From: an uncultured Bacteroidales bacterium
GTDB taxonomy: Bacteria; Bacteroidota; Bacteroidia; Bacteroidales; UBA932
Direction of reading: 5' to 3'
NCBI GenBank assembly: GCA_944322585.1
Contig: CALUPB010000018.1
Location: 1-57,144, forward strand
DNA: 57,144 nucleotides
Position numbers and translations under genes: made by a program
Notes under the pieces: generated by a model
Told to the model about the DNA's origin: nothing
What the model saw: only the letters and a program-made list of their open reading frames with translations
The model's database searches: none
Shown here: positions 17,164-26,160 of the stretch, piece after piece
Layout: the number at the start of each line of letters is the position of its first letter
Position numbering within the stretch: position 1 is the stretch's first letter

Positions 17164-18471
17164 CTATCTGAAAAGTCTTCCGATGTCGTTGCCGAAAGCC
17201 AGGATCATGAGCCCGAACAGGAGTATCATCCCTATTATCTGTGCTACTGTCAGGAATCTGTCGCTCGGCTTGTGTCCCGTTATCATTTCATACACCGTGA
17301 AGACTATGTGTCCCCCGTCCAAAGCCGGGATAGGCAGAAGATTCATCACTCCGAGCATGATCGAGAGCAGTGCCAGTATATTGATGAATCTGTACCAGTC
17401 CCACGATGCGGGGAATATCTGTCCCATGGCGATGAAACTTCCCACGGACTTGTATGCTTCCGTGCTCGGCGTGAATACCAGCTTCAGATCCTGCAGATAT
17501 CCTCCTATGGTGTCGAATGTCAGTCTGAACCCTGCCGGTATGGCCTCCAGAACGGAATATTCCATAGTCTTGAGACCCGGCATCCGGGTATACAGACCGA
17601 GACGTCCTGTAGTATCCACCTGCAGGACGATTTCGCTCGTGTCGGAATCCCTGACTATGGTGACCGGGATGTTCTGCCCTGAAAGGTCAGCCAGCAGTCT
17701 TCTCGAATCCTGAAGATATTCTACGGGGTGACTGTCTATGGCGATTATCCGGTCTCCGCTTTCCAGTCCGGCGTCCTCGTTCAGAGAGCCTGGAGCAGTG
17801 GATTCTACCACAAACGGGACAGCGAGGTCGAACATCCCGGGAGTGTTGAGCACATCCCCTATCATGTTCTGGTCAATGTAGATGTCAAGAGTATCCCCGT
17901 TACGAAGTACCGTGGCCTTTTGGGCTGTCTTGCGGGCAAGATCCGCCTGAAGCATCTCGAAACGTTCCGGCACATAGTCGTCGAATTTCAGGATACGGTC
18001 CCCGTTGCGGAAGCCCATTTCGTAGGCCAGGTCATTGACATAGATGCTGTTCCCGTCATTCGAGATATAGCTTTCCCCCCATCCTGCAAGAATGCCGATG
18101 TACAGCATGATGGCGAATATGAAGTTGAACAGCACTCCTCCGGACATGACTAAAAGTCTCTGCCATGCCGGCTTGCTTCGGAATTCCCATGGCTGCGGAG
18201 GCTGCTTCAGCGATTCGGTGTCCATGGATTCGTCTATCATTCCGGCAATCTTGCAATACCCCCCGAGAGGAAGCCATCCTATCCCGTATTCCGTGTCGGA
18301 GCCTTTGGGCTTGAACCTGAACAGTGCGAACCCTCCGATGTCGAAGAAAAGGTAGAACTTGTCCACCCGTATCCTGAACATCTTGGCGAACAGGAAATGT
18401 CCCAGTTCATGTATGGCAACCAGTATCGAAAGAGCAAGCAGTACCTGCAGTATTTTCATCAGTACGATCAT
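17164..18471 (-). CDS. rseP: RIP metalloprotease RseP (site-2 protease)
   Basis: The protein has 435 residues from the ATG at 18471, which overlaps the dxr stop (ATGA), a better start than the longer frame open into dxr. The zinc motif is VAIHELGHFLFAKMF (about residues 16-30) in TM1, a PDZ domain (with a possible second) occupies about 110-290, and the second metal ligand lies in NLLPIPALDGGHIVF (about 375-390). It is an inner-membrane protease that cuts anti-sigma factors and signal-peptide remnants within the membrane. Length is normal. Translation is probably coupled to dxr. Confidence 0.93.
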   Translation of the reverse strand: MIVLMKILQVLLALSILVAIHELGHFLFAKMFRIRVDKFYLFFDIGGFALFRFKPKGSDTEYGIGWLPLGGYCKIAGMIDESMDTESLKQPPQPWEFRSKPAWQRLLVMSGGVLFNFIFAIMLYIGILAGWGESYISNDGNSIYVNDLAYEMGFRNGDRILKFDDYVPERFEMLQADLARKTAQKATVLRNGDTLDIYIDQNMIGDVLNTPGMFDLAVPFVVESTAPGSLNEDAGLESGDRIIAIDSHPVEYLQDSRRLLADLSGQNIPVTIVRDSDTSEIVLQVDTTGRLGLYTRMPGLKTMEYSVLEAIPAGFRLTFDTIGGYLQDLKLVFTPSTEAYKSVGSFIAMGQIFPASWDWYRFINILALLSIMLGVMNLLPIPALDGGHIVFTVYEMITGHKPSDRFLTVAQIIGMILLFGLMILAFGNDIGRLFR

Positions 18472-19634
18472 AAATTCTTCTTTGAAATTATTTCCTGCGC
18501 ACGCCGTCTGGCGGCATCGTTGGTGGCGAAGATGTCTTCGAGCGTCGGCTCCCCGACAAAATCCACGCCATCCATGCATTCTGCCACGATGTCGGTGATG
18601 CCGTAGAAACCTATCCTGTCGTGCAGGAATGCGGAAACGGCCTCCTCATTGGCCGCATTCATGATACAGGCCATGTTGCCTCCCCGTGCAATGGCCTCGT
18701 ATGCGAGTTCCAGTGCAGGAAACTTTTTCTTGTCCGGAGCATGGAATGTCAGGGAGGCAAGTTCCGCAAAATCAAGCTTCCTGTTGTCGAGGGGAAGTCT
18801 TGCAGGGTACGACAGGGCATACTGTATCGGTTCCCTCATGTCCGGATGTCCGAGCTGGGCAATGACGGCACCGTCTGCGAATTCCACCATGGAGTGAATG
18901 ACTGACTGGGGATGGACAACGACATTGATCCGTTCCGGTTCCACGCTGAAAAGCCATTTGGCCTCTATGATTTCCAGGCCCTTGTTCATCATTGTGGCGG
19001 AATCGATGGTTATCTTGCTGCCCATGTTCCACTTCGGGTGCCGGAGAGCCTGTTCCTTGGTGGCGGCCGCAATCTTTTCCTCCGGCCATTCCCGGAACGG
19101 CCCCCCGGAAGCTGTGAGATGGATTTTTTCGATCTCCGCTCCGTGCGAGCCCTGGAGACACTGGAAGATTGCGGAATGTTCCGAGTCGACTGGCAGTATG
19201 GCTGCATTGTGCTTCACAGCCATTTCCGTCACGAGTTTTCCGGCTGCGACGAGCGTTTCCTTGTTGGCGAGGGCCACTGTCTTTCCTGCCCTTATGGCGG
19301 CGACTGTCGATTCCAATCCGCTGAAGCCCACCATGGCCGTGACCACTATGTCGACATTGTCTCCGGCAGCAAGACTGCATATCGAATCCATTCCGGTGAA
19401 TACCTTTATATAATGCGGCTCCAGTGCGTCGGCTACTTCACGGTATCTGGCCTCGTCGCGTATCACCACGCTGTTGGCATTGAATTCTATTGCCTGCCTT
19501 ATAAGGAGGTCGCTGCTGGTGTTGGCGGTAAGCAACTCTATTTCAAAAAGGTCCGGATGCTGTCTGACAACATCCAGAGTCTGTCTTCCTATCGATCCGG
19601 TGGATCCGAGTATTGCAAGTCTTCTCTTGTGCAT
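18468..19634 (-). CDS. dxr: 1-deoxy-D-xylulose 5-phosphate reductoisomerase
   Basis: The protein has 388 residues from the ATG at 19634, which overlaps the stop of the M23 gene (TGATG); a frame open further upstream gives a poor N-terminus. The NADPH-binding LAILGSTGSIGRQTLDVVRQ is at the start, with NKETLVAAGKLV, PVDSEHSAIFQ and LTASGGPFREW in order. The enzyme makes 2-C-methyl-D-erythritol 4-phosphate, the committed step of the MEP isoprenoid pathway. The gene is tightly coupled to rseP downstream, the same pairing seen in many bacteria. Confidence 0.96.
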   Translation of the reverse strand: MHKRRLAILGSTGSIGRQTLDVVRQHPDLFEIELLTANTSSDLLIRQAIEFNANSVVIRDEARYREVADALEPHYIKVFTGMDSICSLAAGDNVDIVVTAMVGFSGLESTVAAIRAGKTVALANKETLVAAGKLVTEMAVKHNAAILPVDSEHSAIFQCLQGSHGAEIEKIHLTASGGPFREWPEEKIAAATKEQALRHPKWNMGSKITIDSATMMNKGLEIIEAKWLFSVEPERINVVVHPQSVIHSMVEFADGAVIAQLGHPDMREPIQYALSYPARLPLDNRKLDFAELASLTFHAPDKKKFPALELAYEAIARGGNMACIMNAANEEAVSAFLHDRIGFYGITDIVAECMDGVDFVGEPTLEDIFATNDAARRRAQEIISKKNL

Positions 19635-20479
19635 CAGAAATTGATGTATTTTGTCGGGTCTATCGGATTGCCCTTGTACCAAAGTTCGAAATGCAGGTGG
19701 TCTCCCGTGCTGAGATTCCCGGTGCCGCCTATTATGGCGACCGGTGTGCCGGCAGTGACTTTCTCTCCGGTCTCCTTAAGGAGTTTGTTGTTGTGCTTGT
19801 AGATGGAGACTATGTCATTGTCATGCTGGATGCAGATCGTATATCCTGCGTCATCGCTCCATCCGGCGGAAATTACCGAGCCGTCAAGTACAGCGGAGAC
19901 AACGGAGTTGGCCGGTGCAGTGATGTCTATGAAAGGATGTATGGCCGGGTCATAGCTCTGGGAGATGACTCCCTTGAGAGGGGTGAAGAAATGGATGCCT
20001 TCTATCGGGAGATCCCTGAGGCCCCGGCTGTTCAGTTCGAACTGTTCTTCTGTCATGACCCTTTCCCTCAGCATGGAATCCCTCCTGTGCAGTTCTTCCC
20101 TTGTCTTGGTGTATGCTGTTTCTCCGGAGCGTATTATGCTGTCTATCTGGAGGGGTTCCTCTCCGTTGATGACTCTGCGGAGGTTTTCCGAATACAGTTC
20201 CCACCGCGAGATTATCTTTTCAAGGGAATCCACTCTGATTGCATTCTGTATGGCTGCCTTCTTGGATGATTCATCGGGATAGCCCGGGATGGTCTTCCTC
20301 AGGGGTGTGAATGCGAACAGAGTGTAGAACAGTATGATAATGAATACGGTCGCTGCCACCACGCTCAGGATAAACCCGATTCTGGAAAACCTCATTCCCC
20401 ACAACTGTTTATGGGTACGGTTGTCGACAAGGTCGAGCCTGAAATCGTCTACTTTGTTATCTTTATTTTGTCTTGACAT
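19634..20479 (-). CDS. Membrane-anchored M23 (LytM) peptidase
   Basis: The 281-residue protein has a cytoplasmic start, one TM (about 32-53), a coiled region (about 75-150) and a C-terminal LytM domain (about 165-281). Catalytic/zinc residues appear intact: the IHPFIDITAPA motif (H, D), YKHNN (His) and DHLHFELW (HxH). Such proteins cut peptide crosslinks in peptidoglycan. It is first in an overlapping operon with dxr, rseP and the DUF4837 gene, and its start is only 25 bp from the divergent ruvX, so its own promoter must lie within the ruvX region. Confidence 0.88.
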   Translation of the reverse strand: MSRQNKDNKVDDFRLDLVDNRTHKQLWGMRFSRIGFILSVVAATVFIIILFYTLFAFTPLRKTIPGYPDESSKKAAIQNAIRVDSLEKIISRWELYSENLRRVINGEEPLQIDSIIRSGETAYTKTREELHRRDSMLRERVMTEEQFELNSRGLRDLPIEGIHFFTPLKGVISQSYDPAIHPFIDITAPANSVVSAVLDGSVISAGWSDDAGYTICIQHDNDIVSIYKHNNKLLKETGEKVTAGTPVAIIGGTGNLSTGDHLHFELWYKGNPIDPTKYINF

Positions 20480-20497
20480 ACTTTAATGTTACCTTTG
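20467..20497 (+). promoter_or_regulatory. Promoter of ruvX, probably leaderless
   Basis: TTTG (20467-20470), a 19-nt spacer and TACCTTTG (20490-20497) match the Bacteroidota consensus. The expected start near 20504 coincides with the ruvX ATG at 20505, implying a leaderless or nearly leaderless mRNA. The -33 box lies inside the divergent M23 gene. Confidence 0.65.
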
Positions 20498-20504
20498 TAC
20501 CCAA

Positions 20505-20933
20505 ATGGACAGGATAATCGGCATAGATTATGGCAGGAAGCGCGTCGGCGTGGCAGTAAGCGACCCGCTGGGTATCTTTGCGTCCGCACTGGATACTGTC
20601 CATTCTGCAAAGATAATAGAATATCTCGAATTATATTCTCAAAAAGAGAAGGTAGTGAAGTTTGTGGTGGGGTATCCCGTCAATATGGACGGACGGCCGT
20701 CCGAGGCTGCGAAAGACGTGGATGTGTTTCTCAAACGTCTGGCAAAGGTATTCCCGGATATTCCGGTGGAACTCGAGGACGAGAGGTTCACCTCGGTTCT
20801 GGCCCACAGGGCAATGATAGACGGGGGGATGAGGAAAAAGGACAGACGTGACAAGAATTCCGTGGACAGGATAAGCGCCGCCATAATATTGCAGAGCTAT
20901 CTTGACAGGAAGAGCGGTGATCCGGCATTGTAG
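20505..20933 (+). CDS. ruvX: RuvX/YqgF, putative pre-16S rRNA nuclease / Holliday junction resolvase
   Basis: The 142-residue protein has the RNase H-like fold motifs of YqgF: IGIDYGRKRVGVAVSDPLG at the start (catalytic Asp), KFVVGYPVNMDGRPS in the middle, VELEDERFTS (acidic residue) and the final NSVDRISAAIILQSYLD (second Asp). It is implicated in 16S rRNA 5' maturation and has been called a Holliday junction resolvase. It is divergent from the M23-dxr operon and followed about 97 nt later by def. Confidence 0.93.
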   Translation: MDRIIGIDYGRKRVGVAVSDPLGIFASALDTVHSAKIIEYLELYSQKEKVVKFVVGYPVNMDGRPSEAAKDVDVFLKRLAKVFPDIPVELEDERFTSVLAHRAMIDGGMRKKDRRDKNSVDRISAAIILQSYLDRKSGDPAL

Positions 20934-21030
20934 TAAACGGCATGTTCCCGTAAATTCAGGCACATTGTGCGTCCCATCGGGATGCCGGGGTTTGCGGGAG
21001 AATGGGAATGACAATATAAAAGTAAAAATA

Positions 21031-21585
21031 ATGAAATTACCGATTTATCTTTATGGCTCGGAAGTGCTGAGGGAGACGGCTGCAGAGGCTGACATAAACG
21101 ACAGGGAGATGCTTTCGGCACTGGTGGCCGACATGAAGGAGACTCTCAAGTCCGCCGACGGATGCGGTCTGGCGGCTCCTCAGGTCGGACGTTCGCTCAG
21201 GGTACTTATAGTGGACGGGGATGTGGTGTCCGATGTGTATGATTATCTGAAAGGGTTCAGGAGGACTATGATCAATCCTGTAATCATAGAGGAGAGCGAC
21301 AAATTGACCGAATATTCCGAAGGGTGCCTCAGCGTACCGGGGGTATATGCGGACGTGCGCAGGCCTTCGAAAATACGGGTGGAATATTACAATGAGGACT
21401 TCGAGAAGGTGACCGAGGAATTCGACAAGTTCGCCTGCAGGATGATCCAGCATGAGATGGACCATCTCGACGGGCATCTTTTCGTCGACAGGGTCGCTCC
21501 GATACGGAAGAAAATGCTTGCCCGCAAGCTGCAGGGCATCTCGCACGGCAAGATATCCACAAGATACAAGAGCAGGATCGAATAG
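21031..21585 (+). CDS. def: Peptide deformylase
   Basis: The protein has 184 residues from the ATG at 21031; a frame open from 20902 overlaps ruvX and has no family match. All three deformylase motifs are present: GCGLAAPQVG (about 44-53), EGCLSVPG (about 96-103, metal-binding Cys) and QHEMDHLDGHLF (about 138-149, HExxH-type). It removes the formyl group from new N-termini. A GC-rich hairpin terminator follows the stop. Confidence 0.96.
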   Translation: MKLPIYLYGSEVLRETAAEADINDREMLSALVADMKETLKSADGCGLAAPQVGRSLRVLIVDGDVVSDVYDYLKGFRRTMINPVIIEESDKLTEYSEGCLSVPGVYADVRRPSKIRVEYYNEDFEKVTEEFDKFACRMIQHEMDHLDGHLFVDRVAPIRKKMLARKLQGISHGKISTRYKSRIE

Positions 21586-21591
21586 GTCCGG

Positions 21592-21621
21592 CCGCCCGGC
21601 GGGCGGTATTGTATATTTTTG
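21592..21621 (+). terminator. Terminator after def, with a -7-like box in its tail
   Basis: CCGCCC (21592-21597) and GGGCGG (21601-21606) form a compact stem with a 3-nt loop, followed by a T-rich run. The same tail contains TATTTTTG (21614-21621), a TAnnTTTG match that could start the phosphohexomutase transcript 15-20 nt before its ATG. No -33 element is visible. Confidence 0.55.
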
Positions 21622-21637
21622 TTGCACTGATGTAATT

Positions 21638-22999
21638 ATGGGAGCATTTCACGCTTACGACATCCGGGGAGTCTTCGGTGTCGATTTCGACGGGGCTACG
21701 GCCTACAAGGTGGGATTTTTCCTGCCTGAACTGCTGTCTGCGGACAAAATCCTCGTAGGGAGGGACTGCAGGCTCTCTTCCGATGAAATTCATGACAGGC
21801 TGGTGGAGGGCATTACCGATGCCGGGGCCGATGTCTGCGATCTCGGCCTCAGTACCACGCCGATGGTGTATTTCGGCACGGCGGACTACGGTTTCAAGGC
21901 CTCCGTACAGATAACCGCCTCGCACAATCCTGCGCAGTACAACGGCATGAAAGTGTCCCGTGAGAACGCACTTCCTGTCGGGCTGGACAACGGTCTCGGA
22001 CAGATACAGGAGTGGATAGAGTCAGGGCGTGAGTGCAGGCCTGCTGCCGTGAAGGGGACCGTGCACAGGATGGACATACATCAGGAATATCTGTCTTTCC
22101 TTATGAAGTACAAGGAGGATCTGGGCGGCCTGAAAATAGCGATGGATCTGTCCAACGGCATGGCGACTCTCTATGCAAGGGAAATATTCGGAGATGCGCC
22201 TTCCTATATATTCGATACGATGGACGGGCGTTTCCCCAATCATGAACCGAACCCTTTGGTCCCGGCCAATGTCCGGGCTTTGCAGGAACTGGTCCGCAGG
22301 ACAGGGGCAGATGTCGGGGTTATCTACGACGGCGATGCCGACAGGGTGATGTTCGTGGACGAGAATGCAAGGTTCATCTCTCCGGATCTGATGATAGCGG
22401 TCCTCGGACATTATTTCCTTGAAGAGAAGGGCGAGAAAGGAATAGTTCTGCAGGATATCAGAAGTTCGAAGGCTGTAGGGGAGTATCTTGTACCGATGGG
22501 AGCGGAAATGCGTACATGGAAAGTCGGCAGGGCATTCGCTGCCAGAAAACTCAGGGAAATCGACGGAGTGTACGGAGGCGAACTGGCCGGACATTACTAT
22601 TTCAGGGATTTCTTCTATTCGGACAGCGGTCTGCTGGCTTCGATACTGATACTCAATGTGGTCGCAAAGATGAAGTCGAGAGGGATATCCCTGTCGTCGC
22701 TCATTTCGCGAATAGAGAAATACCGCAATTCGGGGGAAATCAATTTCCGCGTCGAAGACAAGCAGGGGGCAATGGATGCCGTGAGGGACCATTTCATGTC
22801 GGAGGAAAAGCCTTCGGCGTATATGGATTTCGACGGATACAGGGTAGAGTTCCCGGATTGGTGGTTCAATATCAGGCCTTCCAATACCGAGCCGTATCTG
22901 AGGTTTATCTGCGAAGCTACATCCGATACCCTCCTGAAGGAAAAGACCGATGCCGTGAAGGCTCTGCTTTCATCGCGTTTCGGAGCTGTCCTGGGCTGA
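21638..22999 (+). CDS. Phosphomannomutase/phosphoglucomutase family protein
   Basis: The protein has 453 residues from the ATG at 21638; the longer frame overlaps def. It has the four-domain alpha-D-phosphohexomutase layout: HAYDIRGVFG, the active-site phosphoserine loop TASHNPAQYNGMK (about 92-104), the metal loop DGDADRVMF (about 230), the sugar loop GGELAGHYYF (about 309-318) and the phosphate-binding RPSNTEPYLRF near the C-terminus. It would interconvert hexose 6- and 1-phosphates for sugar-nucleotide synthesis. ManB versus Pgm specificity cannot be told; the sugar loop reads GELAGH where GEMSGH is usual for PMM/PGM. Confidence 0.9.
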   Translation: MGAFHAYDIRGVFGVDFDGATAYKVGFFLPELLSADKILVGRDCRLSSDEIHDRLVEGITDAGADVCDLGLSTTPMVYFGTADYGFKASVQITASHNPAQYNGMKVSRENALPVGLDNGLGQIQEWIESGRECRPAAVKGTVHRMDIHQEYLSFLMKYKEDLGGLKIAMDLSNGMATLYAREIFGDAPSYIFDTMDGRFPNHEPNPLVPANVRALQELVRRTGADVGVIYDGDADRVMFVDENARFISPDLMIAVLGHYFLEEKGEKGIVLQDIRSSKAVGEYLVPMGAEMRTWKVGRAFAARKLREIDGVYGGELAGHYYFRDFFYSDSGLLASILILNVVAKMKSRGISLSSLISRIEKYRNSGEINFRVEDKQGAMDAVRDHFMSEEKPSAYMDFDGYRVEFPDWWFNIRPSNTEPYLRFICEATSDTLLKEKTDAVKALLSSRFGAVLG

Positions 23000-23038
23000 G
23001 AAGCTGTTTGAGTTTTTTCCGATAATCCAAACAGCTTC
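23000..23038. other. Strong inverted repeat after the phosphohexomutase gene
   Basis: GAAGCTGTTTG (23000-23010) and CAAACAGCTTC (23028-23038) form a perfect 11-bp stem with a 17-nt loop, starting one base after the stop codon. No T tract follows, so it is either a factor-dependent terminator or an mRNA 3'-stabilising hairpin. Confidence 0.6.
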
Positions 23039-23091
23039 CGGACCGGAAATCGGACGGAAGGGATCGCGGTCCGTTGGATTTGTCAGACATT

Positions 23092-24195
23092 ATGATAAAG
23101 ATGAACAGCAAACATATTTTTTCAGGCAGTTGCTCCGGGAAACTGCCGGGGATCGTCTTTGTCCTGGGATATATCCTGTTATATCTGTGTATCCCGGTAC
23201 AAGCCCGGGCCGGCGGACAGCAGCAGGATACTCTTCCTCCGGGGCGGCCGCTTACCCTGCCTGCAGAGCGTGCCGAGGTCATACTCCCGAGGCCCGCGCT
23301 ACAGCCGGTGAAGTCTTTCGTCCCTACCAAGGCCCAGCCGATAGACACGCTCGACACCCAGGTGTGGTATATAAAGGTGATCCTTTACGGAGACAATACA
23401 TGGCTCTACGCAAAGGATCCCGACTATATCAAGGATTCGAGCATTTATACGGATTATTGGGATGCAGTTGCAGTGGACCCGTACAAAATGCCTCTGGACA
23501 GCCTTCCTGAAGTCTGGACGGTATGGATGGTGGACAGTCTTTCCCAGTATCATTGTCCTTATCAGGGCAAGGTGCATCCAAGGGGAAAGTTCGGCATGCG
23601 CAGAGGCAGGAGGCATCAGGGGGTGGATCTGCCATTAGTGTCCGGTTCTCCTGTATATGCGGCATTCGACGGCCGGGTCCGGGTCTCGAGATATGCCCGC
23701 GGGTTCGGCAATCTTGTGATTATAAGACACGAGAACGGTCTGGAGACTTTCTATGCCCATCTTAACAGAAGGGATGTCGAAAGGGACGAATGGGTGTCGG
23801 CCGGTGATATCATAGGGCTCGGCGGTTCTACGGGACGCTCTACAGGGCCGCATCTGCATTTCGAGACCAGATACAGGGGATATGCCTTCGATCCGCAGTG
23901 GCTTATCAATTTCGAGACCGGGGACTTGAGGCACAGGTTCTTCATGCTCAAGAGGGGATATTTCAATCCGTACAGTTCGTATGAGCAGGATTTCGAGGAC
24001 GAATTCCGCAATCTGGAGGAAGACCGTTTAGAGGATGCCGAGAAGGCGGCGATGAAATATGTGACAGTCAAATCAGGAGATACGTTGGGTAAAATCGCTG
24101 CAGCTAACGGTACTACGGTATCGGAACTGTGCCGTCTCAACGGTATCAGGGCCGAATCCATTCTTCGTATAGGCCAGCGTATCAGGGTCAGGTGA
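23092..24195 (+). CDS. Secreted M23 peptidase with C-terminal LysM
   Basis: The protein has 367 residues from the ATG at 23092 (a TTG at 23074 and an ATG at 23101 are alternatives). It has a signal peptide (about 15-42), a Pro-rich spacer, an N-terminal region rich in Asp/Tyr, the LytM domain (about 180-290) with RRHQGVDLPLVSG, TFYAHLNRR and GPHLHFETR intact, and a LysM repeat at the end (YVTVKSGDTLGKIAAANGTT to IGQRIRVR). It should bind and cut peptidoglycan in the periplasm. It is the second M23 peptidase within 5 kb. It runs convergently toward truB with no clear terminator in the 107-bp gap. Confidence 0.9.
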   Translation: MIKMNSKHIFSGSCSGKLPGIVFVLGYILLYLCIPVQARAGGQQQDTLPPGRPLTLPAERAEVILPRPALQPVKSFVPTKAQPIDTLDTQVWYIKVILYGDNTWLYAKDPDYIKDSSIYTDYWDAVAVDPYKMPLDSLPEVWTVWMVDSLSQYHCPYQGKVHPRGKFGMRRGRRHQGVDLPLVSGSPVYAAFDGRVRVSRYARGFGNLVIIRHENGLETFYAHLNRRDVERDEWVSAGDIIGLGGSTGRSTGPHLHFETRYRGYAFDPQWLINFETGDLRHRFFMLKRGYFNPYSSYEQDFEDEFRNLEEDRLEDAEKAAMKYVTVKSGDTLGKIAAANGTTVSELCRLNGIRAESILRIGQRIRVR

Positions 24196-24302
24196 GATGG
24201 ATTGTATCCTCGTCCGTATGCTCTCCGTGGCCTCCTCCGTGCGCACTCTCCGTACCCATAGTCAGGAGCGTTTTCGCGGACTGGACAGCCGGACGGGGCC
24301 GA

Positions 24303-25433
24303 TTAACCCAGAATATCCAGAACGTGCTCTATCGTGACGGCATCGTGTATCGTGAAATCACCGCTGCGGGTGCGCCGGAGCGAATCGAGATGCGCCCCCG
24401 AACCGAGAGCCTCCCCGAGGTCACGGGCAAACGCCCTGATATAGGTTCCCTTGCTGCATGTGATCCGTATGTCTGCATGAGGAAGTCCGAGGTACGATGT
24501 GTCTGCGACATTTATCCTGCCGCTTGCATTTGATACCTGTCCCGTACCTTGTTGCCTATATTGCATTGTCTCACGGATTGACGGTCCTGAATCTGTTTCC
24601 TGTTGTGATGACCCGGCATTTGTCCCCTGTTGTGACGGTCCGGTGTCTGTCCCCGCCGGTCTGAAATCCAGAAGTTCCGCTTCGCTTATAGTGATTATTG
24701 ACGTCCTGAGCAATGATTTGGCCGTGTCATCGAAATCCACTTCATGGCCGCCCTGCTCCTGTTGACTCTCCTTGCGGTGTACTTCTTGCCGTCCGCCGTC
24801 CTCTTGCAGACTGTCCTTCCTGGGCCTGTCCTCATCTCCGTGCCTTCTGTTGCCGGCTGTCGCCTCTCTGCTTGTCGCGTTGTCACATATCATGATTGCT
24901 CCGTCAGAACCTCCGTCCATGGAAGCCTGTCCGGATTTTCTGTAAAGTTTTCTGGCCAGTTCGTATGCCCTGACCCCGTCCACGGACTTTGCGGAAAAGA
25001 GCGGAGCCACCTGTTCCTGTTCCCCGATGAACCGGGTCAGTGCCTTCCGGATGGCGTCTGCGGTAATATGCGCGTATGGGAACATCCTGTCGATATCCTT
25101 TTCGAGGTCGTATGACGGTGTGGTCGCCCCGAAACTGATGCCTGCGATATATTCCTTGTCATGCGACTGGAGCCGCTCTGCCATTTTCGTGGCGTTGCCG
25201 ATGCACACGAGCAGTATCCCTGTAGCCAACGGGTCGAGTGTCCCCGCGTGGCCGACCTTCAGGTTCTTTTTCCCGAAATGCCTGATAGCCGCGTATTTTA
25301 TCTTGCGTATGACGTCAGCGGAAGTCCATCTGTACGGCTTGTCCACAGGTATCACTATCCCTCCCGGATACTCTCCGATGTCATTCCCTGTTCTGTCGGT
25401 CGAACCGTCGATTATGAATGGCGTCCCGTTCAT
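24303..25433 (-). CDS. truB: tRNA pseudouridine(55) synthase TruB with two large insertions
   Basis: The 376-residue protein is long: bacterial TruB of this type is usually 230-310. The catalytic core is intact (IPVDKPYRWTSADVIRK at the N-terminus; GHAGTLDPLATGIL with nucleophile D67; YELARK; ITCSKGTYIRAFARDLG near 325-341). It makes pseudouridine 55 in the tRNA T arm. Residues about 168-241 and 258-316 are Ser/Gln/Gly/Asp-rich inserts absent from normal homologues. The second has near-repeats (TGPSQQG, AGSSQQE, SGPS). Both interrupt surface loops between core strands, so activity could be kept. The gene begins 9 bp after the prophage-type repressor gene ends, in the same direction. Confidence 0.93.
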   Translation of the reverse strand: MNGTPFIIDGSTDRTGNDIGEYPGGIVIPVDKPYRWTSADVIRKIKYAAIRHFGKKNLKVGHAGTLDPLATGILLVCIGNATKMAERLQSHDKEYIAGISFGATTPSYDLEKDIDRMFPYAHITADAIRKALTRFIGEQEQVAPLFSAKSVDGVRAYELARKLYRKSGQASMDGGSDGAIMICDNATSREATAGNRRHGDEDRPRKDSLQEDGGRQEVHRKESQQEQGGHEVDFDDTAKSLLRTSIITISEAELLDFRPAGTDTGPSQQGTNAGSSQQETDSGPSIRETMQYRQQGTGQVSNASGRINVADTSYLGLPHADIRITCSKGTYIRAFARDLGEALGSGAHLDSLRRTRSGDFTIHDAVTIEHVLDILG

Positions 25434-25442
25434 GATAAACTG

Positions 25443-26138
25443 CTATTCTACCCTGATGACTCCGAGGACAATGCTGATAGAGCGAATTTCGTTTTTCGGG
25501 ATACGGAAATCAGGGTATCTTTCTGTATTGTCCGAATGACAGATGATACAGTCCGTGTCCGCCTTGTCTTCATAGAGCCGCTTTACCAATGCTCCCTGTT
25601 CCGTGTCCAGTACATAGACCTTGCCCCACTGGATGAATGATGCAGCCTGGAGCTTTTTGCATGCGAGTAGATCTCCGTTGGAATATTTCGGATACATTGA
25701 GGAGCCTGATACGCGGATAAGGAATTTTGCTCCCTTGCTGGCCAATTCCGGAACATCGTATTTCTCGCAATCATCCTCCGTAACCATTTCGTTGTCGTTT
25801 CCCGGAAATCCGGCAAGGGCATCGATCGGGATGAGGGGAAGCGGGCTATAGTGGCGTCTGCTTTCATGACTGCCGCTATCATCGGGCTTATCCGTTCCTG
25901 CCATGGAAACTGCATCTTTGTTTCCGCCGGTTTTTCTCTCGTCCTGACAATGCAACTTGAACATGGAAGTGTTCCAGTCTTTATTGAGCAGTAGCTTGAG
26001 CTGCTGTTCCAAAGGTACCGGTCTTGTTCCGGATGCCAGCTGCGTGATGAAAGCAGGTGAGACCCCGAGATACTCTGCGACTTCTTTTTTCCGCAGATTG
26101 TTGACCCATAGAAATTCCTGGAAACCGGATATTGCCAT
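25443..26138 (-). CDS. Phage-type repressor: HTH plus S24 (LexA/CI-like) peptidase
   Basis: The 231-residue protein has an XRE-like helix-turn-helix (about 5-45; KKEVAEYLGVSPAFITQLASG), a low-complexity linker (about 65-95) and a C-terminal S24 domain with the catalytic serine in VSGSSMYPKYSNGD (about 144-157) and the lysine in GALVKRLYED (about 183-192). Both catalytic residues are present, so RecA-stimulated self-cleavage, as in LexA and CI, is expected. It is divergent from the tail module and separated from it by a 237-bp control region with promoter-like and inverted-repeat sequences. It most likely represses the tail and lysis modules and releases them on DNA damage. The regulon is inferred, not shown. 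Confidence 0.85.
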   Translation of the reverse strand: MAISGFQEFLWVNNLRKKEVAEYLGVSPAFITQLASGTRPVPLEQQLKLLLNKDWNTSMFKLHCQDERKTGGNKDAVSMAGTDKPDDSGSHESRRHYSPLPLIPIDALAGFPGNDNEMVTEDDCEKYDVPELASKGAKFLIRVSGSSMYPKYSNGDLLACKKLQAASFIQWGKVYVLDTEQGALVKRLYEDKADTDCIICHSDNTERYPDFRIPKNEIRSISIVLGVIRVE

Positions 26139-26160
26139 ATAAATTCAAATTAACGCTTAA

